A DNA stretch of 31,864 nucleotides from Eubacteriales bacterium (GTDB taxonomy: Bacteria; Bacillota; Clostridia; Lachnospirales; Lachnospiraceae). Where the stretch lies: NCBI GenBank assembly GCA_030536565.1, contig JAUNPT010000005.1, positions 430 to 32,293 on the forward strand, in the 5' to 3' direction. Position numbers and translations under genes: made by a program. The notes under the pieces are model-generated. The model had not been told where the DNA came from, searched no databases, and worked only from the letters and a program-made list of their open reading frames with translations. How positions within the stretch are numbered: position 1 is the stretch's first letter; every line of letters starts with the position of its first letter. Positions 30,756-31,864 of this stretch are shown here, in pieces.

Positions 30756-30784
30756 AAAGTTGAGGTTTTGACAACCTCAACTTT
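30756..30784 (-). terminator. Terminator of rpmE
   Basis: AAAGTTGAGGTT (30756-30767) and AACCTCAACTTT (30773-30784) form a perfect 12-bp stem. Reading leftward the stem is followed by TTT and GC, so six T residues in all (30758-30753 complement) complete a strong intrinsic terminator. Confidence 0.92.
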
Positions 30785-30797
30785 ATGTTTGCAAAAA

Positions 30798-31004
30798 TTA
30801 ATCGTTCTGTACGCCGTACTTTCTATTAAACTTATCAATACGACCGCGAGTTGATGATGCCTTCTGCTGTCCTGTGTAGAAAGGATGGCACTTTGAACAG
30901 ATTTCTACATGGATTTCTTCCTTTGTTGAACCTGTCACAAATTCATTACCACAGTTGCAAACTACCTTTGCCTGATAGTATTCTGGATGGATTCCTTCTC
31001 TCAT
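30798..31004 (-). CDS. rpmE: Ribosomal protein L31
   Basis: This 68-residue protein of the large ribosomal subunit is the zinc-binding form: CNCG near 16-19 and CSKCHPFYTG near 36-45 provide the cysteines. The beginning MREGIHPEYYQAKVVC and the end RIDKFNRKYG are typical. ATG 31004 is used because GAGGTG is six bases upstream; an in-frame ATG at 31043 would add 13 residues absent from the family. Presence of the cysteine form suggests zinc-replete expression. It has its own promoter and terminator between rho and DUF1385. Confidence 0.97.
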   Translation of the reverse strand: MREGIHPEYYQAKVVCNCGNEFVTGSTKEEIHVEICSKCHPFYTGQQKASSTRGRIDKFNRKYGVQND

Positions 31005-31118
31005 GATTTTCACCTCTTTACAAATAAAATTCAGTATTATCATCGCAAGCTGCTTATAGAACTAAAATCCTTTAGCAACTGCATAGTAATCTCTTTATCT
31101 TTGATAAACAGCTTTCAT

Positions 31119-31147
31119 ATTGTATCATAACCATATACCTAATGCAA
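31119..31147 (-). promoter_or_regulatory. rpmE promoter
   Basis: On the minus strand TTGCAT (31147-31142) and TACAAT (31124-31119) are 17 bases apart, with TG near the -10. The start would be near 31112, about 108 bases before the rpmE ATG. The leader is long enough for regulation; no structure was recognised. Confidence 0.6.
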
Positions 31148-31170
31148 GCATAATTTTAAAAATATAGATT

Positions 31171-31192
31171 TATAATATAGATTTATATTATA
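31171..31192 (-). terminator. AT-only hairpin after rho
   Basis: TATAATATA (31171-31179) and TATATTATA (31184-31192) pair perfectly around GATT, just four bases after the rho stop. TATTTTTAAAA follows on the minus strand. It is a weak terminator at best because the stem has no G-C pairs. Confidence 0.45.
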
Positions 31193-31195
31193 CCT

Positions 31196-31864
31196 TTACA
31201 CTCTTTTATTCTTACGCACTATTTCAACAAATTCATGATTGTTCTTAGTTTTTGCAAACAAATCAAGAATCCTTTCAGCTGCCTCATCTGTTTTCAAGCC
31301 ATTAAGAGCTTTCCTCATTATATCCACTGCCTCTAGTTCTTCTGATGAAAGAAGTAAATCCTCTCTTCTTGTTGACGACTTTGCAATATCTATTGCAGGA
31401 AACACTCTTTTTTCTGACAGCTTTCGGTCAAGTACAAGCTCCATATTACCTGTGCCTTTAAATTCCTCAAAAACAACATCGTCCATCTTGCTTCCTGTTT
31501 CAACCAGGGCTGTTGCAAGAATCGTAAGGCTTCCACCCTCCCTCATATTTCTGGCTGCGCCAAAAAATCTTTTAGGCATATGAAGCGCTGCTGGGTCAAG
31601 ACCACCTGATAACGTGCGCCCGCTTGCCTGTACAGTAAGATTGTACGCTCTTGCCAGTCTTGTAATACTGTCTAATAAAATAATTACATCCTGCTTTTGC
31701 TCGACAAGTCTCTTAGCTCTTTCAATTACCATCTCGGACACTCTTTTATGGCGCTCTGGCAGTTCGTCAAATGTTGAATAAATAACCTCAACATTATCTG
31801 CAACAATAGATTCCTTAATATCCGTAACTTCCTCCGGACGTTCATCAATAAGAAGAATCATAAG
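31196..31864 (-). CDS. rho: Transcription termination factor Rho, C-terminal part
   Basis: The frame is open to the right edge, so only the C-terminal 222 or so residues are visible. Rho is a ring-shaped RNA helicase that ends transcription. Features present: LLIDERPEEVTD, the Walker B region DVIILLDSITRLARAYN, the Q-loop ASGRTLSGGLDPAAL, the R-loop segment TGSKMDDVVFEEFKGTGNMEL, and DRKLSEKRVFPAIDI. The Walker A motif and the RNA-binding domain lie outside. The internal methionine at 31861 is not the start. Confidence 0.97.
   Translation of the reverse strand, partial: LMILLIDERPEEVTDIKESIVADNVEVIYSTFDELPERHKRVSEMVIERAKRLVEQKQDVIILLDSITRLARAYNLTVQASGRTLSGGLDPAALHMPKRFFGAARNMREGGSLTILATALVETGSKMDDVVFEEFKGTGNMELVLDRKLSEKRVFPAIDIAKSSTRREDLLLSSEELEAVDIMRKALNGLKTDEAAERILDLFAKTKNNHEFVEIVRKNKRV

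Noticed and set aside
1..31864. CRISPR array or tRNA/rRNA genes
   Set aside because: No regularly spaced repeats with unique spacers and no tRNA-like or rRNA-like sequence were found by eye.

Overview
The window looks like chromosome from a low-GC Gram-positive anaerobe of the class Clostridia, most likely family Lachnospiraceae. The reasons are AT-rich DNA, strong AGGAGG-type ribosome binding sites, a rho-rpmE-DUF1385-prmC-prfA block, rubrerythrin, an energy-coupled ThiT transporter and the paired radical-SAM/DUF4130 repair genes. The species cannot be named from the sequence alone. Most genes lie on the minus strand.

Layout. 1-5810 is accessory: a RhuM-family gene cut by the window edge and carrying an internal deletion, a nitroreductase, a diverged repeat, a DUF523 gene, thiT with an odd 5' end, RNase HI, a dead insertion-sequence remnant, and an AbiE toxin-antitoxin pair with a repeated operator. 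5881-8265 is housekeeping: homoserine dehydrogenase, a DUF308 membrane protein and a thioesterase. 8341-10742 is a two-gene DNA-repair operon behind a promoter with two LexA-type boxes. 10834-14322 holds rubrerythrin and a HAD phosphatase / M20 hydrolase / YdcF operon. 14360-22602 is a complete kdpABCDE potassium-uptake operon led by a small unknown membrane protein.

22846-24299 is a macrolide-type MFS exporter with a 12-codon leader peptide and two mutually exclusive hairpins, the form of an attenuator. 24350-25391 is an SdpR/SdpI-like repressor-immunity pair with twin operators. 25410-27361 is a decaying accessory patch: a zinc-ribbon XRE regulator gene broken by an in-frame TAG, a candidate type I toxin of the holin-like family, a broken RelB/RelE-type pair, and the second copy of the diverged repeat. 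27378-31864 returns to core genes: prfA, prmC, DUF1385, rpmE and the 3' part of rho.

The strongest lead is the holin-like toxin locus at 26512-26817. A GAAC-N4-GTTC LexA-type box lies over the -35 element, the mRNA is predicted to start with a hairpin, its ribosome binding site is buried in an 11-bp hairpin, an inverted repeat spans the gene, and a convergent antisense RNA is likely. With the LexA boxes at 8345-8389, this suggests one SOS regulon controlling a repair operon and a type I toxin in the same neighbourhood. All regulatory claims are read from sequence pattern only.
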